From assembly GCA_023078685.1 (NCBI GenBank), contig JALGAS010000002.1:496001-560000 (forward strand): a stretch of 64,000 nucleotides of DNA, read 5' to 3'. This stretch comes from Neopestalotiopsis rosae (lineage: Eukaryota; Ascomycota; Sordariomycetes; Amphisphaeriales; Sporocadaceae). The notes beneath the pieces were generated by a model, which did not search any database, was not told where the DNA came from, and was given only the letters and a program-made list of their open reading frames with translations. The translations under genes and the position numbers were made by a program. Positions 21,828-34,955 of this stretch are shown piece after piece (position 1 is the first letter of the stretch; each line of letters starts with the position of its first letter).

Positions 21828-24800
21828 ATGGCAGAGAGAATAAGCGACCAGCAGGTTGAAGACCTGTTGGTGATTTTGCGCAAAGATGTCTCCATAGACA
21901 TCAAGTCCCAGGCCGTCAACACCGTCAAGTCCGGCATCAAGCAACACAATGTGCCCGACTCCTGCATCCAGCCGCTCTTCGAAGCCCTACGAATCGCCTC
22001 CATGTCGCAACACGCGATCCTCGCCAACGCCGGCTTTACTGCGCTCAACCACTTGCTCACGCGCCTCTCGCGCCAGGAACCAAAGTACATTATCAAGGAA
22101 GCAAAAGCCACACTACCCCTGATTGTCGACAAGTTGGGCGATCAGCGGGACAAGCTAAGAACACTTGCGATACAGGCCATGACAACCATGTATCAGGTGA
22201 CGCCTACCGAGGCCGAGAGATTTGTGCGCAACGTTGCCATGGCGGGAAAGAGCTCAAGGGCAAAGGAATCTGGCATGCAGTGGTTACTTCAGGTACGCTG
22301 GCCCCCTCGAAATAGGCGTCTTACATTGGCGCGGAAGCGTGTTTGTGATCGATTGGTGGCTTACGAAATACTAGATGCACAAAGATCATGGCATGCCCTT
22401 CAGGGCATTCGTGCCAACACTGATGGAGTTGTTAGAGGACGCCGACGGTATGGTGCGGGATACCGCCAAGGTCACTGTGATTGAGCTCTTCAGGCATGTT
22501 TGCAGTCCAGCCACGTCTGATGGTTTTGCATATTGACTTCTTCTAGGGATGCCTCCAACCCAGCCAAGTCGGATCTCAAAAAACAGCTCAAGAACTTCAA
22601 GGTGCGACCAGCAATTGAGGCCGCGATCGTGAAGGAGCTGGCCCCGACTTCTGCTTCCCGGATAGAACCTGAAACACGGCCCGACTCAGCACCATTGGTA
22701 CGACCGAACATGACTGCAAGTGTTTCTTCCCTTGGTCCCGAAAGATCGCATACACCCCTTCCTGCTGAGGCAAAGGCAGACTCGGTTGAGCCGTCTTACG
22801 TCAACACAAACCGGGAGCTGGAAGAGATCTTCAGGGATATGCACATGTGGTTTGATGGCAGAGAGTCGGAGCAGAACTGGCTGAAACGTGAGGAAAGCAT
22901 TATCAAATTGCGCAGGCTCATCGCTGGAAATGTGCCATCCGATTTCGCTGCACCTTTCCTAACGGAATGCAAGGCACTGCAAGATGGAATTATCAAGGGC
23001 GTAACGTCTCTGAGAACAAGTCTTTCAAAGGAGTCATGTGTCCTGGTCCAGGATCTCGCAAACACGTTCGGACCAGGCATGGATCCGATGGTCGAATTGT
23101 TCATGCAAACGTTTATCAAGGTCACAGCCAGTACCAAGAAAATCGCTTCTCAGCTCGCCAACACGACTGTTGACATCATCGTGGGTCGGGTCACATATAA
23201 TGCTAGGATCATGCAACACATGTGGATGGCCTGCCAGGACAAGAACGTTCAGCCGAGAACATATGCCAGTGGATGGCTGTTGACGTTGATCAAGAAGGAA
23301 AGCCATCACAAAAGTCACATCGAACATGGTGGTGGACTCGACATGCTCGTGAACTGTATCAAAAAGGGGCTGGCTGATGCCAACCCCGGGGCAAGGGAGC
23401 GCATGCGTGCTACCTACTGGACCTTTGCCTTGATCTGGCCAGTCCAGGCTGACAAGTGAGTAAAGTCGCGCAACTATATGGACAGTTTTGAATCGCTAAC
23501 TCTTTGCAAGAATCATGGATGGGCTTGATGCTACTGCTCAGAAGCTCCTTCAGAAAGACCCACACAACCCGAACTCGACAGCGACAGCCAAGGCTGAACC
23601 TGCACCACGACCGGGACTTGGCTTCTCGAAGAGTACTATTGGTACCACTACCAAGCCTTCGCTCAGGGAAACTATGATGGCTCAGAAGAGGGCATTGACA
23701 GCCAAGACACTGCCACCACGACCAGGTTCTGCCATGGCTGCTGTGTCTCCGGCGCGGACCACCACGACCACATCGACCGTTCCCACAGCCTCTGCAGGCG
23801 CACCATCCACAACAAGACCAAGGTCAGACACGGCAGGCAAATCACACGCTGGAATATCTGCCGCACCCATGAGGCCTGCGAAAAGACGCCCAGAAATGGC
23901 CCCACGGCCCGCGACTGCAGGTCCGTATTCTGGTAGAAATCACGATCCCCGTGCAAGCCCTCCCGATGTCAAGTCAAAGCCAGTGGCATCCAAGACAATC
24001 TCGGGGTCTCCTAAGAGGACGGCGCCGAAGACCAAGCCTGGGCACCAACCCACCCGCAGCGAGACTGGTATCACCTCTCCTCCGAGACCGCTGCACAGTA
24101 AGACTACACCGATTCTCGTGTCTCCTAGAACAAGTCCGGCGAAGATCAAGACTACAGTATCAAGCCTTCTTCCAAGTAGCCCATCCAGGGCTACAGAGGC
24201 GAATGAAGACTTTTCATTAGAGGTTCCTAGTATCGCCAGCATGACGGAGAGCGCGAATGTGCCGCAGAGCCCCCCAGTGGCACCAACAATTATCACGCCT
24301 GAAATTGTTGCGCCAACCGAGGATGAGCACGCTCCGGAACCAATGATCGTGGACGATGCAATCATCACAGAACAAGCTCCAACGCCGGCACAGACACCCT
24401 CAAAATCTTTGACAGTCTATGAGGACCCCGAGGACCCCTTTTCGGCGGATCAGGCATCGCCGAAGCCAGCTGTGAGCGCAAGTCCCGAACGTCCTGTACT
24501 CGAGGACAAGCCTGTCAATGCAGATGCAGCACAGCTATCTGGGCTATCCAATGGAAGTGATGCAACACCAAGCACACTATCTGCAGACAAGTCTGGTCCG
24601 AACGCCCGACTACTCGACAGTGCTATCAAGCGTGTAAAGGCACAGACTCTTGACGTTCATGGGTTCCGCAAATTGCAATCAATTCTGCGTGACCCCAAAT
24701 CAATCCCATCAGACAGCTCGTTTGATGCTCTCCTGCTTGGTTTATTCGAGTATCTCGAGGCCCCTCTAGACTCTCTTGAGAATACAAAGGTACAGGATGT

Positions 24801-25338
24801 CAAGGCTCAAGTCCTCGCGACGACAAAACTCTTGTTGAAGAATGCTCGGGACAACTTCCAGCCTCATGTGTCACGGGGGCTTGAAGCGCTTATCACTACT
24901 CGTGCCAACTATGATGCACGCACACACATTGTGTCAGGTCTTGAGCTCCTGGCGGAAGAGCTTGTGAAGCTGGGAGACGCGCCCACGATTGCAATGTCCA
25001 TGACCCGGCGCTGCGAACCGTTGCTGGAGAAGACGGATGCTCGCAGTGGTCGCAGCCTACAGATGGGTCTACACATTATGAAGCAGCTCGTCGAGAGCCA
25101 CGTCGAATACGATCCGAGCGAGAGTGAGCTCCAGGGCATGTGCACCTTGTCTGCGAGGTGTCTAGACAGCAAGGAGAGTGGCGTTCGAATGGACGCTGTG
25201 CATTTATGTGTGCAGCTACACGCCAGAGTCGGCGAGCAAAGGTTTTGGGACAGTACCAAGGGTCTCAAGGATGACCCAAAGAACCTCATTACTTATTACA
25301 TCGTCAAGCATCAACGCGAGACGGGCATCGCCGCCTAG
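21828..25338 (+). CDS. STU1: CLASP-family microtubule-associated protein STU1
   Basis: Microtubule plus-end and spindle-stabilising factor of the CLASP family. Four exons: 21828-22292, 22375-22493, 22547-23455 and 23511-25338, giving 1106 aa. Residues 1 to about 235 form a first TOG-like HEAT array. Residues about 285-500 form the second CLASP_N TOG domain, including LEEIFRDMHMW and TYWTFALIWP. Residues about 515-860 are Ser/Pro/Thr-rich and basic, typical of the microtubule-binding linker. The C-terminus from about 868 is helical and probably binds partners. Intron 2 (22494-22546) starts with GC instead of GT; only this join restores VIELFRDASNPAKSDLKKQL, which fits the family. Intron 3 (23456-23510) uses GTGAGT and a CAAG acceptor. 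Confidence 0.9.
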
Positions 25339-28300
25339 TTGAGGAAAGTAGCTGTAGTCGCGTTTGCTGTCGTCGTGTGGTTGATCACGGACGGTGCAAA
25401 GCTTGCGGCGTGGTTATTGTTTGATCATCCCTTCGTCTCTGATCATGGACGATTGTGACGTCTTTTTGGCGGGTGCTCTTAAGCGACCTGAAATCGAAAG
25501 ACCACTCTTTTAGATACCGGGTTACCACTGGTTTGGTACGACTTGTCAATTGGGGAGAACCAAAAAAAAAAGCCTGGAGTTTGAAGGACAGACATATCAA
25601 CAGCTGGATTGTTGCATTTCGGAGGCGTCTGGCTCTTGAGGACCGAGGTGGTTATTTTTTTCTTGTTTCCAGCAAGCCCAAAAAAGGAGTGTAGTGGTTC
25701 TTTTTGTGTAAATTTGTTGTAATCACAAGTAACTTGCCCTTCTCTTCCCAGATTACATGATAGATAGGGAAGTAAACTATACTGCTCGAATCTTTGAGTT
25801 CACCAATGCTTGGTGGACCTGGTTTCAGGGCGGATTTCCCATCCCCCATCAAGTTCCCGTCAATCGTAGTGAGAGACTTTCCATGGTATGGGGTTTGTTT
25901 TCGTAGAATTGCACCTGCTCGTATCGTCCTGACACGACTGTCCAGTAGTGATGTGTATTTTCCTCGTTCTGTCTTGTCCCAATGCTTTCCGTGATTAGTG
26001 GATGATGAGCCATGATTTGCTTCAAAAGAGAAAAGGTTATCATCTAGACAATCATGATTCTTTTACTAATTATGGATTACGTTTCGATGGAGATCCCTTA
26101 TCCGCCAAGTCCACAGAGTGAGTCCAATACTCCGGCTTCGTCTCGACTTGGCTCAGAGTTACTATTAGAAAATGGCCAAGACACCTAGGCAGTCCAGTGC
26201 CTCGGGGCCACCCACGGCAAGAGATGCCGGGTTCCAATAAAGCACGGGGCGAGTACCCAAATATGTTTTCGTCCCACCCTATACATACCAGCTCTCAGCT
26301 TCAGCTTCAGCTCTTGAAACAAAGAGGAAAGCTGAAAAGCAAGAAGAGAGAGGGGTACACGATAACACTCTCTCCCTCTCTCGCCGTGTTCAAGCTGGAG
26401 AGGGGAACTAGAAGCGAAAACAAGCCACAATCTTGAACATCAGCCGATTTTGATCCAAAGTGGTTTGGGTATATGGGTTAATTTGGACGCGGGTAATTTT
26501 TCTCTACGTATTCCAGCTCCGCTTTGACAGGTACGGGTTCGTGCAGGTTGGTGAGTGGAAGTGGTCTTTTAGTCGTTTTCCTCGTCCAGTTCAGGTGGCG
26601 CCAACTATCTGGGGCTAGAGCTAGAGCTGTTAAGTTGGAGCTGGGACCCTGCATGCGATCGCTTGGTTTTTATCAATTACCCATGTACTATGTAGTATCA
26701 AGTGAGTGCAGGAGAACTGATAGGGAGAAAAAGAAGAAGCGCATTGTGGCGTTTGGCGAGAATCGAAAAAGAGCTCTCAGCATCGTTGCTCATTAATCAT
26801 TGTGAGTGTGTGTGTGTGTGTACACGGCGGGCATGTACACGTACACTGCGGCTGACTACCGCTACGATGGGCGGAATATATCATATTTGGTTGCTGCGTT
26901 TGACGGCGACGTACATTTTGAGACGGGCCGACCAAATGCTTATCATTCATTGTATTGAGTCCAATACTCTGACTAGCCTTGCTGGTTGGTGACAATCAGC
27001 GAAGAAGAAGGCAAAAGCTTGTAAAGTTGTAAGTAAGCTGTTTCTTGGTCGGTGCTCACTCGCAAACTGATCGTCGAGACTATCGAGTATGGAGGATAAT
27101 GAAATTTGGGAGTCGGGACATATTCTCACGAACCGGGCACTTGGCAAATTGCAACCCTGCTAGGGTCGAGTTTTGGTCAGGTCCAACAGTCAGCCAAGTC
27201 CAGGTAGATGATTGGAATGGTCGGAGGATTCCGCGGAGCCGAGCGATCTTTCCTCTACATACTCTTATAGTACCTATGCTTGCTTGGGTGCCGGGCTGCG
27301 GGCGGGTTGGGAGTGACGGGCAGTTACCAGAAAAGGTCGGTTCCTGGTTCAGGCTAAAAATGTTTTGACGCCGGTTCAGGATTTACACGTGGTTGAGTAG
27401 TAGTTTGTCGGTAGTAGTAGTAGAGTGGTAGCTGGTCTTGTTCACTTTCCCATCATCTCATCTCACCCCCATTCAACTCTGCTTATTAAGTAGGGTAACA
27501 TCCTCCTGCTGCTACTGAAGATTGAAATGTCTCTGCGTAGGTATGTAGGTAGTCGAGTCATGTAAGTCGGTACTCTCTGGGACTTTTGTTGTAGATGCTT
27601 TGATTGGGCGCGCGCATCCGCATACATAGTACCGCGTAGTGTTAGCACAGGCGACGCACCAACAACCCGTCTAGAAAATGGCCAGCATATGGAAATGATC
27701 GAATTGAAAGTGACCTGGAAGACACATGGTGAGGTTCTGATGCCATTACAAACTGCTCTGCTTTTTGGACAGGCATGCGAAAAATGTTTAAGCTCCGTTG
27801 TCGTCGTCCAAGCCTCCACTCATATATATGGAGTGTTATGGGTAAGGCAATTGTGCCTTAATCAAAGGCAGTTGAGCAGAAGACGTAAGCGAGGAATTGG
27901 ATCAGGGACAGGAGGTTACATTATGAACCCACATACGTACGGGATCTGTACAAACCGAAGGGCTGGTAGCAAACGCGAGTGCCTTTCTCCCCTTGTCTTG
28001 TCTTGTTGAAGAAATTCTGCGACGCATGCAGATGGAGTCTTTTACCCCAGCATGTTTATGGAGCAGCAAGCAGGGGGGCGGGTTTGGCTTTGGTTGGCAT
28101 CACGAAATCTTGACATCGAGATGACTTGCCCTCTTTCCCATGACGGACGAAAACGTGCGGAAGCGATATCGTATGTATGTTCGTGCCGAAAATGAGATGA
28201 GATTGGGCCTTTGACATCTCCAGATTGCACATCTCACGATGGTCTGTTTGAAAGCTTGCGGTGCTTTCGCTTCGTGCTCCCGCTCGAGCTGTGATGGCCA

Positions 28301-28594
28301 TAATGTTTATTACGGGTGCTGGCTGCCATAGCTTTGCTACTCCCTCTACGGGTAGTTCCAGGCTATCTGTCAAACGGCTCCAAACTTTTGCACACCTGTT
28401 CAAAAAGCAAGCGCGAATCTAATTGTAAGTCGATCACGCATAGGCGGGGCATTCAGGTACCTTCACGCACTAAAGTAGAGTAGCTTCGTACTCGACAATG
28501 CTAAAAACTTCTTCTGGATTCCCTTCAAAGATACTGACCACTGAGCTGATAGAACACTGTCGCGTCGCTATGCGCGTCAATTCTTCTTCTTCTG

Positions 28595-28639
28595 CCGACG
28601 GCGTCCTCTGCCGGTGGCAGGAACAGAGGGCGCCGTCGG
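28595..28639. repeat. 16-bp inverted repeat forming a stable hairpin
   Basis: Arms at 28595-28610 and 28624-28639 are reverse complements in 15 of 16 positions, and the exception would be a G-U pair in RNA. The loop is 13 nt. The arms are GC-rich, so the hairpin would be very stable if transcribed. Function unknown. Confidence 0.8.
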
Positions 28640-30715
28640 TGGCGCAGACAGCACACAAGTCTCAGCCTACCCTACGCTTTCCCCAGTGGCGCACCCGCCT
28701 CATGCGAAGGGGGGGCATTCTGCAGCGGCTTCAAGAAGCAGCCATATACCATACACATGCCACATCACGACCGTTTGTTCCTGGGCAACTGCTGTGAGGA
28801 CTTTGATACAGGTTAATAAGACAGAGAAATCCCAAATGGATACAGCAGCAGGGACTCCTGGTCCGGTAGGAAGCAAGGGGGGTCTGTCAAGGGTACACTC
28901 TTTGGAGGATCGCGGAAAGGCCATTCCACAAAAGGTTATATAACCTCCGAAGTTGGAAGTGGTATCGCCAGGTGGACAAGGGGGGTCCGACCGAATTGAT
29001 CCTCCCCTGGCTCCGATCTACAGGTTGCAAGTCGGCGCCTCTTGAGGGTCGTTTTGGAAATTGCTTTCTTTTTTTGACAGATCTTAGCGTGGAATCCCGT
29101 TCGGCTCTTGGAGATCTGAGCGTGTTGGCCGGTGGGGCTGGGAAGGAGGGAACGCCGCATCAAGGAGAGTACCAGTAATAAGAATGATCAGAGAAAAGAA
29201 AAGAGAATCTACTGCACCCTCTACACCTGCAGATGGGGGAAGCTCCCGTGGCGTTTTTCAACGGTCAAAGCTGCTGAATAGAACGCTTCAAATTCAGATA
29301 TTGTCTTTTCTTGGCTGCAAGTCTCGGTGTGAGTCCACGTCCCGTTGCTGTCTGTCTCTCTGTCTGCTGTCTGCTGTCTGTCTTCCTACTGGCCAGAGCA
29401 AGAAGGTCAACAAAGTGTCTGTGTGAGCCAACGACATAAGTACTCCAAGTACGTCGTCTTATAGGCTCGTCAGCGTACATGACAAGTATAATTGTTACCG
29501 TTGCATCTTGTCGTGGTCACCCGCGGGCGAGAAGAAAAGAAAAGGGCTCTTGTTTCTCACTTCCCCACTCTGATAGCTATAATTCTGTCACTTGTCATTA
29601 CTGGAGAGATTGTTGCTGTACTACCATTGTATTAGTACCAACAGCAATATCCTCAATTCGTATATTACCGTCCCTAGTAGACGCACATACATAGCACTCG
29701 AGCTTGAGCTCGAGCCCGTCCGTCCATGCGAGGTAAAAGAAGCAAGAGCACAAGCCCTCTTGTTGGTCAATCATGTTGGTCTCCTGTGCGGACTATCCTC
29801 CCCGTTCAACCAAACGGCCTGCCAGGGGTGCCACTGCGCGCGTACCCGCCCCTCTTCAGTCCCACGTTGCGTTGCTGCCTCCCTTCTTTTTGACCAGCAG
29901 GTATTTGGCTCGGACCAAACTTTGATATCTTGTTACTGAGAGTCTCCCTACCTACCAGCTACCTATCCATTCAAGTCAATTCTGAACTGTTTGTTTGGGT
30001 ATGTGCGTACCTTGTCCGTCCCCCCTCGAAGCTTAATGTCTCCATGTGCCTCAAGACGTAACGTCTATGGCGACATCGATTTCCGGTTCCCCGCCATCCA
30101 GAAAAGAAAACGACTCGTCTCGTTTTCCCTTGCATGATGAGCAGTGGAATTGAGTGGCCCAGTAGCTAGCTACCAGCCTACTACCTACTGCTACCTACGG
30201 AACGCATCACGCTCTCCAGCCATTGCGTCCATACCTGCAGTGCTCTGTTGCGCTGTGCACCGCACTGCACCGCACTACATAGCACTACATACATACAGTA
30301 CTGTATCACGCTACACAGACCCGACCCAGGCGGAAAATAGGGGTGCCACATTTCTAGGTAGTATTCAAACATGCCTTTGATGGACCCGAGGCGGAGGATC
30401 ACTACCAGGACTGAACGAGTAATCAAGTTGCGCAGATATCTCTAGTGCAGGTCAGGTATACAGTAGTAAGAATCAAAGACAAGTGTGTAACTCATGGGGC
30501 CATCGGTAACTTTCAGGCTGTACCTACATTTTGCAGCATGTAGGCCTAGGGCAGCAGGTACCGACGTGGATGCATGCAATGTAAAATGCACGCAAGGTAC
30601 CAGGGTCGTGGCCTTTCATCATCATCATCCACCAGCCCACCCAGCCAGCAGCCAGCGTCCCCACCCCCCGGTCCCCTTGTTCCTCAAACTCACAATCCTT
30701 TCCCTTCCTCACCCC

Positions 30716-30946
30716 AGGACAGGACAGGACAGGCACCTGGAAGGCTGCTAGCTCATGACGCCGGGCCCGGGCTAGGCCAGACTGCTACCTTCTGCCTCCT
30801 CTGGATCCTCTCAACTGGGTCCTCTCTGCTGTATTGCTCTCGCACCAGGGCCCCTCTTAGGCCTGTTCTGTTCGACGCAGTCTCATCGAGAAAGTTTCGT
30901 TTCGACTGTCCCTTTTCGTACAAGCATCCCTGTCCTGTCCTGTCTT
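30716..30946. repeat. Distant inverted repeat built from GGACA pentamers
   Basis: The left arm at 30716-30733 is AGGAC repeated three times plus AGG. The right arm at 30929-30946 is its reverse complement in 17 of 18 positions. About 195 nt lie between. The pair lies upstream of the 892-aa protein gene, probably within its leader. Confidence 0.75.
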
Positions 30947-31483
30947 GTCCATCCTGTGTTCGTGTATTGCGTGTACTCGCATTTATTGAGCAGCGCTGGG
31001 TTTGGTGGTTTCCCCTACCTTGACTTTTCCTCTTTACGTATGTGTGTGAGTGTGTGTGTGGGCGTTGTGGCTCTCTCCTGAGGAACATCTTTTTTTATTC
31101 CCTCTTCCTGTTTGTTTTGTCTTACCATACACCACTAGCATTCTTGACAGCCGTCTTTTTATTTTATTTTATTTCTTCCTCTCTCTCTCCAAGGTGACGA
31201 CAATTGGTGATTGTGCTCGTCTACCATATTGCTGCTGCCTCTTCAGGTCATCTTATTGCAGCTCGCCCAATCGCAACAGTGCATGACATCGAGAGCATCA
31301 TCGATTGGACCTATAACCAGATCAAGACCCCGCCATTGGCTATATCGTCGGATCTTTGGACGGAATTGGGTGGTCCTTCTCTCTCTGCGCAACAACCGCC
31401 TCGTTTGCTTTTAATAACGACCAAAATATATTCCCATTGGACGTGCTCGCAAAGCTGCGCATGGCTGTCGACAAGAAGTAATC

Positions 31484-34248
31484 ATGGGCTTGTTGGGCTT
31501 CCTCTCCAGGAAGCCGCCTGCTCCTACACTCGACGATGCCGGTTCGCTGAGGGCACAACCGTACAATGCCACCGTAGCGTCGCTGCCTCCTATCCGCGGT
31601 ACTTACACCTTGCTTGCCTTCTCACCATAGAGGGGGGGGGGGAAACCTCAGCTCAGAACTTGGCCATTGACTTTTTTTCTCTAGGAACTGTTCCGGTAGC
31701 CGGCAACGGCCCTAACAATCTGGAGACTTTACAACGTACACGCCCCAAAGCAAAAGATCTACCAAACCCGCCATCTTCTGCTTCCGTCGCATCTTCTTCT
31801 GTGCTGGACGATAAGCTCGACCGGCCGCGCACCGCGCCATCGCAAGACAGACAAATATGGTCCTCTTCGCGGAGGACGGGTTCGATGAAGACAAATCCAG
31901 TACCTGCGCTCCCACCCGTCTTACCGCCGCTGCCGCTGTCATCGAAGCCGCCTCGGCCGCCATATCGACTACCCGACAAGCCAGAATCTAGTCCGAGTGC
32001 CAGCAGCTTTAGATCGCGAGCGCCGTGGAAACTGTTGGACAAGACGGACAAGGTTCTTCCCGAATTACCTGACCTTGACAAGCCCCTACCTTCGTTTGCC
32101 GCCCGCCGAAGATCGTCTTCGGTCAACAGTATCGGGTCCGGTCTTGGCAACGGCTATGTCGATCTGCTCGACGCGCAAGCAGGGATCGCTCCTGCAGACT
32201 TTCGCAAACGAGTGCAGGCAAATGGGGTGCGGGATTATGGTGAGGATGTGGCAGATAGGAATCTGACCGAAAGCACCTCAAACTTGCATATTCCAGGCTC
32301 CCGGGCTTCATTTGCGCCCAGCATTGGTAGCAGGCCCACATCTTTCATCCCGTCAGTTCATGAGGAGCCTGAGCCGGAAAGCGACAGAGACATAAAACTC
32401 TTGAAACGCCACTCGCTGGGTTCAAGCTTGCGAACGAGGTCAATGGCCTCTGATGTCGCTGTAACGAGACACAGCTCGAACCGAAGATCAGTCCACGCAG
32501 ACCCTCGACCCAGAAGTCGCGTCCGCATCGATGAGAATGGTGGTGAAGGCTTGGTGGCTCAAATCAAGGCAGAATGGCGAAAGTCCCTTCCGTCCTACAT
32601 GAATTCCAGTGGCAAGAGACGCGAGGATGAGCTGGAACCTTTCCCAGAGTCTTTGAGAATCAAAAACGACATTACACCCGGCAGTATCGACTCCCGGGAG
32701 CGCTCCAGATCAAGACCATCGCTGGTTCAGAGGCCCTCGACGAAGGATGCACAATCCAAAGAGAAACCGGCAAGCGCCAATGGTATCAGTAGTCGGGATC
32801 ATGCCAGCCGCATTGATAGCGAACCCTCTTCGAGCTCAGGCCCAGTAAGTAAAGGGTCAAAGGATACGGAAAGGAAAAACTCGATTGCAGCATCAACAGC
32901 GGAAATTGGCCAGAAGCCTTCAAAGCGCCTGAGTCTTCAGAGCTTGCAGGCATTTTCTAAACGTCGCGACGAGGCCGAGGATGAAGCTATTCGCATTCGT
33001 TCCCGTAGTGCGGCTGCTGAGCCACGAACTCACCGCCGTCGGGCAAGCACAACGGGCAGCCAAGATTTCCCTGCCGAGTTGCACTTTGCAGCATTTGCAC
33101 CCGAGAAGCCATTACCAAAGCATCAGAGAATTGGCCGAGACCGACTGCTTACCGTGAAGACGAATACCCGTACCAGCAGAAGCCCGGAGCCTTTTACCAG
33201 CAAAACGCTGACACGTGTTGACTCGGAGGATGTTCCGGAGAGAAGCAGTAGTATCCGCCGGTGGTCTATGGAGTCGACTTCGGCGACGAGTCTGAGCTCG
33301 AATCCTTTCCGACCCCAGTCGCGGCATACCGCCAATACTTCCATCGATCTTTCACCTTTTGCCAAGGATCTCAATTTCAGCCACGACTCCCTGTCGATTC
33401 CCGGGGCATCGGACAGTCTCCGTCCTGGAAGTGGGCGACCACCATCGCCACCTCCACGTTCTGCGCGCAGACTCCAGCAACAAACCAAGCAACAACCAAC
33501 TAACTTTAATATTTACGACTATGTTTCAGACGACGATGACGAGCACGCTCCTCGCCAGCCAAGGGGCGAGGGTGAGGAGCATTTGTTGTTCAGGGATGAC
33601 GGTTTCGCCATGAGTGGCTTTGGTTTACCGGGTCTCAGTGGCGCCATTGATACGGACGCGCCGCTCTACGTGCCTCCTTCACCACCGAGGTCAAACTACA
33701 AGCCTTCGAAACCGAAGGCTTCCAAGCCAAAGACCCAAGATTACGACGACTTCCTTTTACAGAAGTATAAGCTCATGGTGGCCGAACATAAGCAGGCTAC
33801 TCGACCACGTCGTTCTCGCCACCGGGCTGCCGCTCGTTATTATGAAGACTCTGACTCGAGCGACGAGGTGGAATGGCGGGCTGCTACTGCTGTTCCCAGT
33901 GACGACAGCGATGACGAATTGTCCTTTGATATCCCAATGACTAGACGCTCGAATCCGTCATTGAATTCGTCGTTGAATTCGTCGTTTCCATACCGTCCTA
34001 CGAGATACACAAGTCGCGAACAAGTCATTGTCGAAGAAGAACGAGAACTACCTCAGGTGGAACTACCAGCCGCCTTGAGATCACGAACCGAAGACAGGAG
34101 ACGAAAGCGCCTGAGTGGCATGAGTGGAATGAGCGGTGCAAGTGGCTCGACCATTCGGCTTCGCAGCGACAGTGGTAAAGGCAAGGGCAAGGAGGTGGGC
34201 CGATTACGAAGATACGATGTCGCAGGCTTCGACGCAGACCTTGATTGA
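31484..34248 (+). CDS. Large Ser/Arg/Pro-rich fungal protein, unknown function
   Basis: Two exons: 31484-31598 and 31685-34248, giving 892 aa. The open frame also extends 5' from exon 2, but that part reads as non-protein. The better start is an ATG in another frame giving MGLLGFLSRKPPAPTLDDAG, joined by an 86-nt intron (donor GTACTT, acceptor TTCTCTAG) to GTVPVAGNGPNNLE. The intron contains a run of ten G. Nearly all of the protein is low complexity: Ser, Arg, Pro and acidic patches, with short repeats (SLNSSLNSS; MSGMSGMSG near the C-terminus). A segment near residue 730 (DYDDFLLQKYKLMVAEHKQ) looks helical. No known domain recognised. It resembles large disordered signalling or polarity proteins of filamentous ascomycetes; function not assigned. 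Confidence 0.7.
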
Positions 34249-34955
34249 ATGAACGAGATATCACTGTGATTTTTTATTTATTTTCCAAGCCAAGCAGGAG
34301 GATTTCTTTGAGGGAAAAAAAGAGAAAAGAGATTCGGGCGTTTGGCTTTTTAATTTTTCCCCGGGTCCCGGGCACGGCATTAACAATTGTATACCCCATT
34401 TTGTTTGTTTGTTTTGTTATTATTTACCTGTTCGCATCTGGCCAACTCTGTACAGAAAGCACCAGGATACGACGGATGAGCATACCATAACCACATAGTT
34501 TCACTATAATATTTCCTTTTTTTTTGTCAGAGTTCTATAGTTATTCGCAGTTGAACATGCGAGTACTATCTCGAGAAATAATTTTATTGTATCATAGGCA
34601 GTGTCACGGTGGACTTATATAGTGATTGAAACAGATGGAATGTATGGCCGATATTAGGATATGACTGGTGGCTAGAAGGTCCAACAGCATAACGAGACTT
34701 TCCAGCTTATTAAAAGTCCGGCACAGAGCAATTCGATCACATCACGTCAAGAACATTCCAAATTCGATTGTGCCACACTCTCGTTCCTAATTTTCATCCA
34801 TTGTATTTGAAGTTTTCTTTCCCTTCAACTATAGTCTTGATTTGTCGTCCTAGAAGACCATTGTCATTGCGAACAACATCGAGAGAAACCAGCCACATCC
34901 CCTCCAAGAGTATAAAAAGATGCTCTTGGCCATCCGCTTATTCGATGGACTAGCC
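34249..34955. other. Convergent intergenic region
   Basis: About 700 bp between the stop codons of the 892-aa protein gene and DCL1. AT-rich with T runs, as expected for 3' flanks. No gene or stable structure noted. Confidence 0.6.

Larger units (their letters stand above)
25339..31483. other. 6.1-kb gene-free region
   Basis: The largest gap in the window. It starts with the 3' flank of STU1 and ends with the leader of the 892-aa protein. Frames of up to about 150 codons occur on both strands but none has recognisable protein character or paired splice sites. It contains CT-rich tracts, GTAGTA and CTACCTA runs, a strong hairpin at 28595-28639 and a pentamer inverted repeat at 30716-30946. 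No tRNA or transposon was recognised. It may be an extended regulatory or leader region, or host a non-coding RNA. Confidence 0.5.

Noticed and set aside
31204..31684. 5' extension of the 892-aa protein frame to 31204
   Set aside because: The segment reads as non-protein, crosses a G10 run and a good intron. A different-frame ATG at 31484 spliced to 31685 gives a sensible N-terminus.
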